64,000 nt of DNA from Algiphilus aromaticivorans DG1253 (lineage in GTDB: Bacteria; Pseudomonadota; Gammaproteobacteria; Nevskiales; Nevskiaceae): NCBI RefSeq assembly GCF_000733765.1, contig NZ_JPOG01000001.1, positions 1,674,001 to 1,738,000 of the forward strand. The letters run 5' to 3'. A program made the translations under genes and the position numbers. A model generated the notes under the pieces. That model was given only the letters and a program-made list of their open reading frames with translations, had not been told where the DNA came from and did not search any database. Positions 1 through 9,140 of the stretch are shown one piece after another; the stretch's first letter is position 1, and every line of letters begins with the position of its first letter.

Positions 1-281
1 CTGAAGCAGCGCCCGTGCACATCCCGCTGCGGGCTGCCGCGCCACCACTAAACTTCGATGGACGCCGTGAAGCCTATGCACGCGCAGCGTCCGATCTTGC
101 GCCGGCACAACAGCGCCTGGAGCGCATCGCCCGTGAGCAAAGCGAGGCCGTACGCGCCATGGCCATCGAAGAGCTCGAGGAGCAACGCGAAGTGCTGGAA
201 CGCTATCTGCTCGAAGCCCGTTTCGCCGTAGCCCGTCTCTACGACCGGCGCCTGCGCGACGACCGGAACCCGAATCCATGA
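1..281 (+). CDS. C-terminal part of an uncharacterised protein, cut by the window edge
   Basis: The reading frame is open from the first bases of the window to a TGA at 279-281, so the gene starts upstream; the first in-window GTG at 15 is probably internal. What can be seen is about 92 residues, rich in Ala, Arg and Glu, forming one long predicted helix with heptad-like spacing (segments such as AQQRLERIAREQSEA and ELEEQREVLERYLLEARFAVA). No catalytic motif is visible. The stop overlaps the ATG of the next gene (ATGATG around 278-281), so it is the upstream member of the TPR/ExbB/ExbD/TonB-like cluster and probably works in the same envelope complex. A TPR or coiled-coil protein is possible, but the visible part does not settle it. 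Confidence 0.6.
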   Translation, partial: EAAPVHIPLRAAAPPLNFDGRREAYARAASDLAPAQQRLERIAREQSEAVRAMAIEELEEQREVLERYLLEARFAVARLYDRRLRDDRNPNP

Positions 282-3097
282 TGCGAAAGTCGTTATATCG
301 CCTGTTCCCAGTTCCCGCAATCTTCCTCGCCGCTTGCGGCGGATACGGCGGCGGCGCCGAGCGCGAGCCACAGACCATTCGTGACCTCGAGCGACAGGAA
401 GCACCGCAGGAGCGCGATATCCGTGTAGAGGAATCGCAGGCGGTCGAGGCGAATCCAGAACTGGCGCTCGAGAATTATCGCGAGCTTCTCGAACTGTCAG
501 GCGACGAAACGACGCGTGCGGAAGCGCAGCGTCGGATGGCGGATCTCCAGCTGATGATGGAGGACACCGATCCGGACGCACAATCCGATCGGCGTGTGCG
601 TGAGGCCATAGCGCTCTACCGCAATCTGCTCGACCAACGTCCGAACGATCCGGGCAATGATCGAGTGCGCTATCAGTTGGCCCGGGCGCTGCAGAACGTT
701 GGAGAAATCGATGCCGCGATCACGACTCTGCGCGATCTGATCGAGAAGCATCCCGACAGCCCTTACGCCGCCGACGGCCGCTTCCGCCGCGCCGAACTGC
801 TCTTTTCAAGCCGCCGCCACGCGGAAGCCGCCGAGGAGTACGAGGCGGTCATCAGCCTCGCCGGGCAGACGCCTTTCTTCGAGGTGAGCCAATACAAATA
901 CGCCTGGACGCTCTACAACCTGGGACGCCACGAGGATGCCCTGGAGGTCATCTTCAGCATCCTCGACCGCGAACTTCCCGATGGCGAGCCGCACGAGCCT
1001 GCGGCAACTCTGGCCGAGGTGCCGCAGGCTCAGCGCGATCTGGTGCGCGACGTGCTTCGTCTGAGCAGCCTCTCGCTGAGCGCCATGGGTGGCGGCGAGG
1101 CCGCCAACGAAGTCATGGCCAGTCGTGAGGAGCCACGCTTCTATCCGCTGATCTACGCCGCGCTCGGCGAGTTCCTCCTCGACCGTGAGCGCTACACGGA
1201 TGCGGCCGATGCTTACGCTGCGTTCATCGCGCGTTATTCGCAGCACGAGCTGGCACCCGAGTTCCAGGTGGATGTCGTTGACAGCTACCGTGCCGGCGGC
1301 TTCGAAGCGTTGCGCCTGGCCGAGCAGGAGCGCTATATCAACACCTACGATCCGGCCGCCGACTACTGGGGCGATAACGCTGCCAGCGAGGGCGTCGTCG
1401 CCACGCTGCGCGACTATCTCGACGATCTCTCCAGCTACTACCACGCCCGCGCCCAGGAATCCACGCGTGACGCCGAATGGCCCGCTCCGAAGGAGGATTT
1501 CCTGACCGCAGCCGGCTGGTATCAGCGCACCCTCGACATCTTTCCGGACGCCGAGGATGCCCCCGAGGTGCACTTCCTGATGGCGGAGACATTGCTCGCC
1601 GGCGGCGAGACCGTGGCCGCAGCCGAAGCCTTCCACGCCAGCGCCTATGACTATCCGTCGCACGAGCGCAGCGGTGAAGCCGGTCACGCCGCAGTGCTCG
1701 CCTACTACGAGGCCGTAGAGGCGATCGGAGAAGGCGATCGGACCCAGGCACTGCGCCGCGCAGTAAGCGAAGCGACCCGCTTCGCCGAAGGCTTCCCCGA
1801 GCATCCGCAACGGCTGCCGGTTCTGACACGCGCGGCAGAGGATCTCTACCGCATCGCTGATTACGAGAACGCGATCAGCGTCGCCTCGCGTGTTCTCAAC
1901 GAGACCGGGGTCCCGACCAAACTTCTGCGCAGCGCGCTCACCGTCCGGGCCGACGCCGAATTCACCCTGGAACGCTTCACCGCAGCAGAAAGCTCCTACA
2001 TCGATCTCCTGGGCATGCTGAGCGAGACTTCCGGTGAAGAGCGCACGCGTGTCGCAGACCAGCTCGCGCTCAGCATCTTCAGGCAGGGCGAGGCACTGGA
2101 AACGGAGGGCGACAAGCGCGCAGCGGTCGCCCAATACCTGCGCATCGGCCAGATCACACCCGACGCCGAGATCCGCCCCAACGCAGAGTACGACGCAGCC
2201 GTGCTGCTCGCCGAACTCGAGGACTGGGAAGGCGCAGCACGTGTGCTGGAAGGCTTCCAGTCGCGCTACCCGGAGCACGAACTCGCGCCGGACGCCGACA
2301 AGCGTCTGGCCACCGCCTATGAGGCTTCCGGGCAGCCGGCGCGCGCGGCCAACGCCTACGCCCGTATCGCAGGACGAGCGGGTGAAAGCCCGGAAGTCCG
2401 CGAAGAAGCCGCCTGGAAGGCCGCCTTGCTCTTCGATGACGCCGGGCAATCCGGAAGAGCGGTTGCGGCCTACGAAAACTACATGGGGGCCCCACAGCGT
2501 CAGAGCGCGCGTGCCACACGCGCGCTGCGCCGCCTCATTGCACTGACTGAGGGGCGTGACCCGGCTGCCCACCGGCGTTGGCTGCAACGCGCTGCGGGCG
2601 CTTCCGGCAACACTGCCGAAGCGCAGCTATTGGCAGCCGAATCACGCTTGGCGCTGGGACGGGCCGCAGCCGAAGAAGCACGACAACTCCAACTCAGCCA
2701 GCCGTTGCGAGACAGCATTGCCGCGCGCCAGGAAAAGGTTCGCGAAGCACGCGACCATCTGGATCGCGCCGCGAGTTTCGGCTTCGAATCGGTGACCCCT
2801 GCAGCCACGCTGGCGCTGGCACGGGTCTACCAGGACTTTGCCGAAGCGCTGCTGGTGGCCGACCCGCCCTCCGGGCTCAGCGGTATCGAGCGCGACGAGT
2901 ACACGCTACTGCTAGAGGATCAGGCCTTCCCGCTTGAGGAGCAGGCCATTTCGCTGCACGAAGCCAACCTTCGCCGCATACCCGAGGGAGCTTGGAATGC
3001 CGATATCCGGGCATCCTGGCGTGCCCTGGAGGAGTTGGTGCCTGCCCGTTATGGCGAGGAGCCTATCCTGGAGGATCACTATGACGCGCTGCGCTAA
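278..3097 (+). CDS. Large TPR-repeat outer-membrane-type lipoprotein
   Basis: This 939-residue protein starts with a basic n-region and a hydrophobic stretch ending in a lipobox, FLAAC, with Cys at about residue 20. It is therefore likely a lipoprotein; Gly at +2 after the Cys does not suggest inner-membrane retention. The rest is a long run of helical hairpins of TPR/YbgF type, with recurring patterns such as YQLARALQNVGEIDAAI, YAWTLYNLGRHEDAL and ATAYEASGQPARAANAY from about residue 95 to 870. Such scaffolds hold protein complexes together. The gene overlaps its upstream neighbour by 4 bp and overlaps the next lipoprotein gene by 17 bp. I infer a periplasmic scaffold on the outer-membrane side of the ExbB/ExbD-driven complex. 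No enzymatic motif was seen. Confidence 0.8.
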   Translation: MMRKSLYRLFPVPAIFLAACGGYGGGAEREPQTIRDLERQEAPQERDIRVEESQAVEANPELALENYRELLELSGDETTRAEAQRRMADLQLMMEDTDPDAQSDRRVREAIALYRNLLDQRPNDPGNDRVRYQLARALQNVGEIDAAITTLRDLIEKHPDSPYAADGRFRRAELLFSSRRHAEAAEEYEAVISLAGQTPFFEVSQYKYAWTLYNLGRHEDALEVIFSILDRELPDGEPHEPAATLAEVPQAQRDLVRDVLRLSSLSLSAMGGGEAANEVMASREEPRFYPLIYAALGEFLLDRERYTDAADAYAAFIARYSQHELAPEFQVDVVDSYRAGGFEALRLAEQERYINTYDPAADYWGDNAASEGVVATLRDYLDDLSSYYHARAQESTRDAEWPAPKEDFLTAAGWYQRTLDIFPDAEDAPEVHFLMAETLLAGGETVAAAEAFHASAYDYPSHERSGEAGHAAVLAYYEAVEAIGEGDRTQALRRAVSEATRFAEGFPEHPQRLPVLTRAAEDLYRIADYENAISVASRVLNETGVPTKLLRSALTVRADAEFTLERFTAAESSYIDLLGMLSETSGEERTRVADQLALSIFRQGEALETEGDKRAAVAQYLRIGQITPDAEIRPNAEYDAAVLLAELEDWEGAARVLEGFQSRYPEHELAPDADKRLATAYEASGQPARAANAYARIAGRAGESPEVREEAAWKAALLFDDAGQSGRAVAAYENYMGAPQRQSARATRALRRLIALTEGRDPAAHRRWLQRAAGASGNTAEAQLLAAESRLALGRAAAEEARQLQLSQPLRDSIAARQEKVREARDHLDRAASFGFESVTPAATLALARVYQDFAEALLVADPPSGLSGIERDEYTLLLEDQAFPLEEQAISLHEANLRRIPEGAWNADIRASWRALEELVPARYGEEPILEDHYDALR

Positions 3098-3788
3098 GGG
3101 ACTCACCATCGCCCTGTTGGCGATGGGCGTGGCAGCTTGCGGTACCGGACCGAAGCGTGGGCCAGCGCCGGAGCCGGCCGACGATATGGTTCCCGCCGAG
3201 CCGATCGACCGTGGTCCCTCCCCGGAGGGTGACGCTCCGGAAACCGTCGAGTCACGCTATGACGAAGCTATCGGCTTCCTGCGCAGCGGGCGCAACGACG
3301 CGGCCCGACGCGCCCTTGAATCCTTGATGCAGGAGCTGCCTGAAGCGTCCGGACCGCCTACCAACCTCGGCATCCTGCAGGCACGCGAAGGGCGGCACAC
3401 TCAGGCACAGGCGCTGCTCGAGGAAGCCATCCGGCGCAATCCGGACAATCTGGTGGCACGCAACTGGCTCGCCCACAGCCACCGCGAGAACCGCCGCCCC
3501 GAGAGTGCCGAGCAGGTCTGGCTGCGCGCCCTGGAGCGCGCGCCTGATTACACCGCCGCGCATATCAACCTCGGGCGCCTCTACGAGGAGGTTCTTGCTG
3601 ACCTCCCGGCCGCTATCCGACACTATCGCGCTGCTTTCGAAAGCAGTAACGGCGAGGCGCTTCGCGTCCTGCCCTGGATAGCGCAACTGGAAGAACGCCT
3701 ACAAGAAGGTAGGCGATCCAAGGACGCGCCGGCAGGCGCAGACGCGCAGAATGCGTCGGATACCGCCTCCGCAAACGAGGAACCGTGA
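3081..3788 (+). CDS. TPR-repeat lipoprotein
   Basis: This 235-residue protein starts at the ATG at 3081, preceded by a good GGAGGA Shine-Dalgarno at about 3070; upstream in-frame starts would lie inside the previous gene. The N-terminus is a lipoprotein signal peptide (LLAMGVAAC, Cys about residue 20), followed by a Pro/Glu-rich linker. TPR-like repeats run from about residue 55 to 185 (for example NLVARNWLAHSHRENRRPESAEQ and YTAAHINLGRLYEE). The start lies inside the end of the 939-residue TPR gene, and the stop TGA overlaps the ATG of the next gene, so translation is coupled. It probably binds a partner in the same envelope complex. The exact partner cannot be read from the sequence. Confidence 0.8.
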   Translation: MTRCAKGLTIALLAMGVAACGTGPKRGPAPEPADDMVPAEPIDRGPSPEGDAPETVESRYDEAIGFLRSGRNDAARRALESLMQELPEASGPPTNLGILQAREGRHTQAQALLEEAIRRNPDNLVARNWLAHSHRENRRPESAEQVWLRALERAPDYTAAHINLGRLYEEVLADLPAAIRHYRAAFESSNGEALRVLPWIAQLEERLQEGRRSKDAPAGADAQNASDTASANEEP

Positions 3789-4180
3789 TGCAACCACGAA
3801 TCCACCAACTGCTGAGCGCCGCCTTGGCCTCGATGCTGCTGGCTGCGACCGCCTTCGCGCAGAATGAAGGCCCCGCCCTCGACACCAGCGCCGGCGAGTT
3901 CGAGCCTCCGTCCGACAGCGGGGCCGAACCAGCCGTCGATACGCCCCCCCAAGGCAGCGGTGGCTCAAGCATCATCGGCGATAACGAATCCCCGATCGGC
4001 CTGTACATCATTCCATGGCGCGCGTCTTCGCCGACCCCCCAGCTCGACCGCCCTGCCCGCTTCGTGGATGCCGCGCAGGAGGCCGTTGATGAGAAACAGT
4101 TCCGCCGCTTCGTGGAGTACCACGAGGCGCTGAGCCGGCACCGCGCCGCGCAACGGCGTAACGAGACCGCGCAACCGTGA
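3788..4180 (+). CDS. Small secreted protein of unknown function
   Basis: This 130-residue protein uses the ATG at 3788, which overlaps the preceding stop as TGATG; a GTG one codon upstream is also possible. Residues 1-25 form a typical Sec signal peptide with an AFA-Q cleavage site, so the mature protein is periplasmic. The mature part has an acidic, Gly/Ser/Pro-rich disordered stretch (about residues 26-65), then a short conserved-looking segment (SPIGLYIIPWRASSP) and a charged helical C-terminus. I do not recognise the family. Its position between two lipoproteins and the ExbB/ExbD genes suggests a periplasmic accessory part of that complex. Confidence 0.7.
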   Translation: MQPRIHQLLSAALASMLLAATAFAQNEGPALDTSAGEFEPPSDSGAEPAVDTPPQGSGGSSIIGDNESPIGLYIIPWRASSPTPQLDRPARFVDAAQEAVDEKQFRRFVEYHEALSRHRAAQRRNETAQP

Positions 4181-4229
4181 CGCGCCACCCCCTCTTCGTA
4201 TTCACAATTCCGGTGAGAGCAGACATCAC

Positions 4230-4856
4230 ATGAGCACCATTCTCGAATTCCTGGGTCGCGGCGGGCCCTTCATGTATCCAATCGGTATCGTGCTGATACT
4301 CGGGCTTTCCATCACCATCGAGCGCTGGATCTTTCTGACCCGCGCACAGCGTGAGAACCGCCGGATGTGGAAAGAATTGCAGGCGAAGGTCGACGCTGGG
4401 CAGGTCGAGCAAGCCAGTGAGCTGGCCGCCAGTTCGGACAGCGCGGTAGGCAAAGTGCTCGCGCTGGGCCTCGCACGCGCCCACGGACGCACATCCCGGC
4501 AGGACATGGAAAGCGCGATGGAGGAGTCGCTACTCGAAGTGACACCGTTGCTGGAGAAGCGCACGCACTATCTCGCCACCTTCGCCAATATCGCGACCCT
4601 GCTCGGGCTGCTCGGAACGATTATCGGCTTGATCCGGGGCTTCTCGGCCGTGGCCAATGTCGATCCGGCGGAGAAGGCCAACCTTCTGTCAGCCTCCATT
4701 TCCATCGCGATGAACACCACCGCATTCGGTCTGATGGTGGCGATCCCGCTACTGCTGCTGCACACCTTCCTGACGACGAAGACCAATGACCTCATCGACA
4801 GCCTGGAAATGGCTTCGGTGAAGTTTGTCAACGCCTTGTCGCACCGTCACGGATGA
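4230..4856 (+). CDS. MotA/TolQ/ExbB-family proton-channel protein
   Basis: This 208-residue inner-membrane protein has one N-terminal transmembrane segment (about residues 14-34), a cytoplasmic helical loop, and two further membrane helices (about 115-137 and 155-180). The signature segment TLLGLLGTIIGLIRGF around residue 125 is typical of the MotA_ExbB family. The family forms pentameric proton channels with ExbD/TolR/MotB-type partners and converts proton motive force into mechanical work across the envelope. Two ExbD-type genes follow directly, the first overlapping as ATGA. One ExbB plus two ExbD proteins and TPR proteins recalls Myxococcus AglR-AglQ-AglS more than canonical TolQR-Pal, since no tolA, tolB or pal is visible here. 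A TolQ or ExbB label would be a guess. Confidence 0.9.
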   Translation: MSTILEFLGRGGPFMYPIGIVLILGLSITIERWIFLTRAQRENRRMWKELQAKVDAGQVEQASELAASSDSAVGKVLALGLARAHGRTSRQDMESAMEESLLEVTPLLEKRTHYLATFANIATLLGLLGTIIGLIRGFSAVANVDPAEKANLLSASISIAMNTTAFGLMVAIPLLLLHTFLTTKTNDLIDSLEMASVKFVNALSHRHG

Positions 4857-5341
4857 TATCGAGGCTGCACAGGCGCCGGCGCTCGCCGACGTCGGAGCTG
4901 CAGATCACCGCCTTCATGAATCTGATGGTGGTGCTCGTGCCGTTCCTGCTGATCACTGCCGTCTTTTCGCAGATGGCAGTGCTTGAGCTCGCGTTGCCGG
5001 AACCCGCCAGCGAGGAAGCCGATACGCCACCGCCGGATCCGGGGCTGCGTATCGAGATCCGCGAGGCCGCAGTGGTCGTGCTCGACGGCGGCGGTCCATT
5101 GCAGCGCATCGACCGACTCGACGACGGCAGCGTCGACACCGAAGCACTCGCCACACTGCTCGCGGAGATCAAGAGCCGCATGCCCGAAGAGGAGAGCATC
5201 ACGCTGCTGCTCGAGCCCCGCGTCCCCTACGAGGACCTGGTTCGCGTCATGGATGCGGTTCGCATCGATCCCGAAGACCCTGAGCAAGCCATGTTCCCTG
5301 ACATCGCCATCGGCGAAGCGCGCCACGAGGATCCGGCGTGA
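4853..5341 (+). CDS. ExbD/TolR-family protein with Asn in place of the membrane Asp
   Basis: This 162-residue protein starts at an ATG overlapping the exbB-like stop (ATGA, 4853-4856). It has a basic cytoplasmic N-terminus, one transmembrane helix (about residues 18-38) and a periplasmic domain, the usual ExbD/TolR layout. In this family the membrane helix carries an invariant Asp that relays protons. Here the segment reads ITAFMNLMVVLVPF, with Asn23 where Asp is expected; I checked the codon (AAT). The periplasmic part contains an ESITLLLEPRVPYEDLVRVMDAVR segment typical of the family fold. The next gene is a second ExbD that keeps its Asp, so this copy may be a non-protonatable partner in a heterodimer. 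Confidence 0.88.
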   Translation: MISRLHRRRRSPTSELQITAFMNLMVVLVPFLLITAVFSQMAVLELALPEPASEEADTPPPDPGLRIEIREAAVVVLDGGGPLQRIDRLDDGSVDTEALATLLAEIKSRMPEEESITLLLEPRVPYEDLVRVMDAVRIDPEDPEQAMFPDIAIGEARHEDPA

Positions 5342-5867
5342 GAAACAGCACGAGCTTTCGGGGCAAGCGCCTGGAGCGAAGAGCCAGTGAGCAGCGGCGC
5401 GGCGGCACGCTGAACCTCGTGTCGCTGATGGATATCTTCACGATCCTCGTCTTCTTCCTGCTTGTGAACTCGGCGGCCGTCGAGGTTCTGCCCACCCCGC
5501 AGGCGATGACCCTGCCCAACTCAAGCGCAGAAGAGCGCGGACGTGAAGTCCCGGTGGTCATGGTCACGCGCGAACAGGTGCTGCTGCAGCATGCCGGTCG
5601 CACACTGTCGGTCGCGCGACTCGACGAACTCAATGAGGGCGACAAGGGCGCCTTGCCCGCTCTGCGCGTGGCGCTACAGCGCGAAGTCGAGTTGCTACCC
5701 ATTGAGAACGATACCGAGCGCCGCACCCGCGGCGAGCTCAACCTCATGGCGGACAAGGGCACACCCTTCGCGACGCTCAAGCGCGTGATGCAGACAGCTA
5801 CTGAAGCCGACTTCGCCAACATCTCGCTCACGGTCCTGCAATCGCAGGGCGGCGGCCAGGGGGGATC

Positions 5868-5871
<4 letters not shown>
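5338..5871 (+). CDS. ExbD/TolR-family protein with intact membrane Asp
   Basis: This 177-residue protein uses a GTG start at 5338 that overlaps the previous stop (GTGA). It has a charged N-terminus with many Arg, a single transmembrane helix (about residues 25-45, LVSLMDIFTILVFFLL) and a periplasmic domain of about 120 residues. Asp32 lies at the position of the family's proton-carrying Asp (Asp25 in E. coli ExbD). The C-terminal segment FATLKRVMQTATEADFANISL matches the usual ExbD/TolR end. It most likely pairs with the preceding Asn-bearing ExbD-like protein inside the ExbB-like pentamer. Its stop overlaps the GTG start of the TonB-like gene. Confidence 0.9.
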
Positions 5872-6821
<950 letters not shown>

Positions 6822-6875
6822 GCCGCGAAGCGATCCGCGGGGCCGGCCGGCCACAATTTCAGGGAGACAACAGGC

Positions 6876-7673
6876 ATGGCATTTCTGCAGGGCAAGACGG
6901 CACTCATTACGGGCTTCGCGAGCGAGCGCTCCATTGCCGCCGGCATTGCACGCGCGATGCGGCGCGAAGGTGCGGAGTTGATCTTCAGCTACCAGGGCGA
7001 GAAGCTCGCTCCCCGCGTTACCGAGTTCGCCGCCAGCCTGGGCAGCGACAGCGTCCATCCCCTCGACGTTAGCAGCGATGACGATATCGAGGCACTGGCC
7101 GCGGCCATCAAGGAGCGGCACGGCGGCCTGGACATCGTCGTGCATTCCATCGGCTTCGCGCCGCGCGATGAGCTGCAGGGACGCTTCGTGGACAACGTCA
7201 CGCGGCAGGGTTTCGGCGTCGCTCAGGACATCTCGGCCTACAGCTTTGCGGCACTGGCGCGCGCGCTGCTGCCTCTGATGCAGGGACGCCAGGGCGCGCT
7301 GCTGACCTTGAGTTATCTCGGCGCCGAGCGCGCGGTACCGCGCTACAACGTCATGGGCCCCGCCAAGGCCTCGCTGGAATCCACCATGCGCTATCTGGCT
7401 GCCGATCTGGGGCCGGAGGGCATCCGCGTCAACGCCATCTCGGCGGGCCCGATCAAGACGCTGGCCGCAGCCGGCATCAGCGGCTTCCGCAGCATGCTCT
7501 CCAAGGCCGAAGGCATGTCGGCACTGAAGCACAACGTCAGTGCCGACGAAGTCGGCAACGTCGCCGCCTTCCTCTGCTCGGACCTCGCTTCAGGTATCAC
7601 CGGCGAAGTCACCTATGTCGACGCTGGCTTCCGCATGATGGGCTTTACCGAGAGCGGCGGCGAGGAGAAGTAG
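6876..7673 (+). CDS. fabI: Enoyl-[acyl-carrier-protein] reductase (NADH), FabI
   Basis: FabI catalyses the last reduction of each fatty-acid elongation cycle in the cytoplasm, turning trans-2-enoyl-ACP into acyl-ACP, and is the target of triclosan. The 265 residues match the family length (262 in E. coli). A divergent Rossmann nucleotide site lies at the N-terminus ([15 protein letters not shown]). The catalytic Tyr-x6-Lys is present as Y157 and K164 in YNVMGPAK, preceded by [12 protein letters not shown], which is close to the E. coli sequence. The start is supported by AGGGAG upstream of the ATG. It lies 54 bp after the TonB-like gene on the same strand and converges with the symporter gene. 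In Pseudomonas fabI is also close to ppiD. Confidence 0.97.
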   Translation: MAFLQGKTALITGFASERSIAAGIARAMRREGAELIFSYQGEKLAPRVTEFAASLGSDSVHPLDVSSDDDIEALAAAIKERHGGLDIVVHSIGFAPRDELQGRFVDNVTRQGFGVAQDISAYSFAALARALLPLMQGRQGALLTLSYLGAERAVPRYNVMGPAKASLESTMRYLAADLGPEGIRVNAISAGPIKTLAAAGISGFRSMLSKAEGMSALKHNVSADEVGNVAAFLCSDLASGITGEVTYVDAGFRMMGFTESGGEEK

Positions 7674-7704
7674 CCAACGGGCCTGATCCACAGATTGCAT
7701 AGAT

Positions 7705-7723
7705 CAAAAGGATTATCCTTTTG
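7705..7723. terminator. Perfect inverted repeat between convergent genes, possible terminator
   Basis: An 8-bp perfect inverted repeat (CAAAAGGA, TTA loop, TCCTTTTG) lies in the 163-bp gap between fabI (+) and the symporter (-). The T run is inside the stem, so it is a weak candidate for bidirectional termination; an operator is the alternative. Nothing else is recognisable in this gap. Confidence 0.35.
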
Positions 7724-7836
7724 TGCACGCAGACGATGTCGGCGCACAACCACCGAAGGGCAACGCTAATGCTGATTGACTTCCTGGCTCGGTGAGCAAG
7801 GCTTCTGAATCTGAAGCTGTGATGTTTTCTTGGCTC

Positions 7837-9111
7837 TCAAGCGCTCTGACCAGAGGTTCCGGAATAGGGTGACTCGCCTTCAGCCCGCGCGATGATGACC
7901 GCACCGCAGGTATCGCTGTAGACGTTGACCGAAGTGCGCATCATGTCGAGGACACGATCCACCGCCAGGATCAAACCGACACCTTCCAGCGGCAAGCCCA
8001 CTGCGCCTAGAATCATGGCGATGGCGACCAGGCTGGCCGAGGGCACGCCGGCCACCCCCACCGAAGTGAGCAGTGCCAGCAGCACGACCAGCGCCTGGCT
8101 GATCAGGCTCAGTTCCAGGCCGTAGGCCTGCGCGATAAAGAGCACCGCCGCGCACTCGTAGAGCGCTGTGCCGTTCATGTTCACAGTCGCGCCCAGCGGC
8201 AGCACGAAGCCGGCCGTGGTGGAGGAGACACCCGCTCGACGCTGGACGCAGTCCAGTGATACCGGCAGCGTCGCAGCCGAGGAACTGGTCGAGAAAGCGG
8301 TGAGCAGTGCCGGGATCATCGCGCGCAAATGCATCAGACCGCCGACTCCGCTAAGTACGCGCAGCAGCGCGGGCAACACGATCAACAAATGAATGAGCAG
8401 AGCGCCGGCAACGCACGCGAAGAAGAGGATCAGCGGCCCGAAGGCGCCCCATCCGGTTCGGGCTACCGTCGCGCCAACCAGCGCGAACACGCCTATCGGC
8501 GCGAAGCGCATGACCAGGTCGGTGATGCCCAGCATGACTTCGTAGGTACCCTGCCAGAAGCGTTGCTGCGCGGCGCGGAGTTCGGAGCCAAGCCGGGTTG
8601 CGAAGTAGCCGAAAAGCAGGCTGAAGACGATGATCCCGAGCATCTGATTCTCGACAGCCGCTTCGACGATATTGGGCGGGAACATACGCAGGAAGATGTC
8701 GGCCATATCGCCTGTCGCAGCGCCCTCGACCTGCTCGGCCACGCGCTCGGTGCCGGCGTCGAGACCGAGCACATCCCCCGCCGGCTGGCCGTCAATCACG
8801 CCGGGACGTAGCAGGTTCACCAGCGTCAGCCCGACCAGCACAGCCATCAAAGTCGACAGACCGATCCACCCCAGCAGCCGTAGCCCCATCCGACCTACTG
8901 CGCTCGCAGCGGGAAGGTTGAGCATCGCCTGCATCATCGAGGCCGCGATAAGCGGCACGATAAGCATGCGCAGCGCGTTGAGGAAAAGCTCGCCGAGAAA
9001 GTCAGCAACCGTTAGAAACGTCGCGTTCCCAGCGAGCAGCCATCCCGCCAGCACCGCGGCCACTAGCGCTGCAGCGATCTGCCAATGCAGGGCGGGAAGT
9101 CGGCGGAGCAT
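7837..9111 (-). CDS. Dicarboxylate/amino acid:cation symporter (DAACS family)
   Basis: This 424-residue inner-membrane carrier has about eight hydrophobic segments plus the re-entrant loops of the GltP/DctA/SdcS family, which import glutamate, aspartate or C4-dicarboxylates with Na+ or H+. Family hallmarks are a Ser-rich loop (TAFSTSSSAATLP around residue 275) and the transport motif LGATVNMNGTALYE around residue 310, where NMNGT corresponds to the usual NMDGT. The region downstream (VGVAGVPSASLVAIAMIL) also fits. It is transcribed alone, 29 bp after the end of ppiD on the same strand, so read-through from ppiD is possible. The substrate cannot be decided from sequence, so no gene symbol is given. 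Confidence 0.92.
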   Translation of the reverse strand: MLRRLPALHWQIAAALVAAVLAGWLLAGNATFLTVADFLGELFLNALRMLIVPLIAASMMQAMLNLPAASAVGRMGLRLLGWIGLSTLMAVLVGLTLVNLLRPGVIDGQPAGDVLGLDAGTERVAEQVEGAATGDMADIFLRMFPPNIVEAAVENQMLGIIVFSLLFGYFATRLGSELRAAQQRFWQGTYEVMLGITDLVMRFAPIGVFALVGATVARTGWGAFGPLILFFACVAGALLIHLLIVLPALLRVLSGVGGLMHLRAMIPALLTAFSTSSSAATLPVSLDCVQRRAGVSSTTAGFVLPLGATVNMNGTALYECAAVLFIAQAYGLELSLISQALVVLLALLTSVGVAGVPSASLVAIAMILGAVGLPLEGVGLILAVDRVLDMMRTSVNVYSDTCGAVIIARAEGESPYSGTSGQSA

Positions 9112-9140
9112 GGCCGATCAGCCGGGCTGGGCGCGCGCGA

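Noticed and set aside
806-2587. Long minus-strand ORF (593 codons) opposite the TPR gene
   Set aside because: It has no family features, and the plus-strand frame has a lipoprotein signal and TPR pattern. Long antisense frames are common in GC-rich DNA.
7686-7705. Possible third copy of the ATCTGTGGC element (CCACAGATTGCATAGATC)
   Set aside because: Only one half-site is present, with no inverted partner, so chance similarity is more likely.
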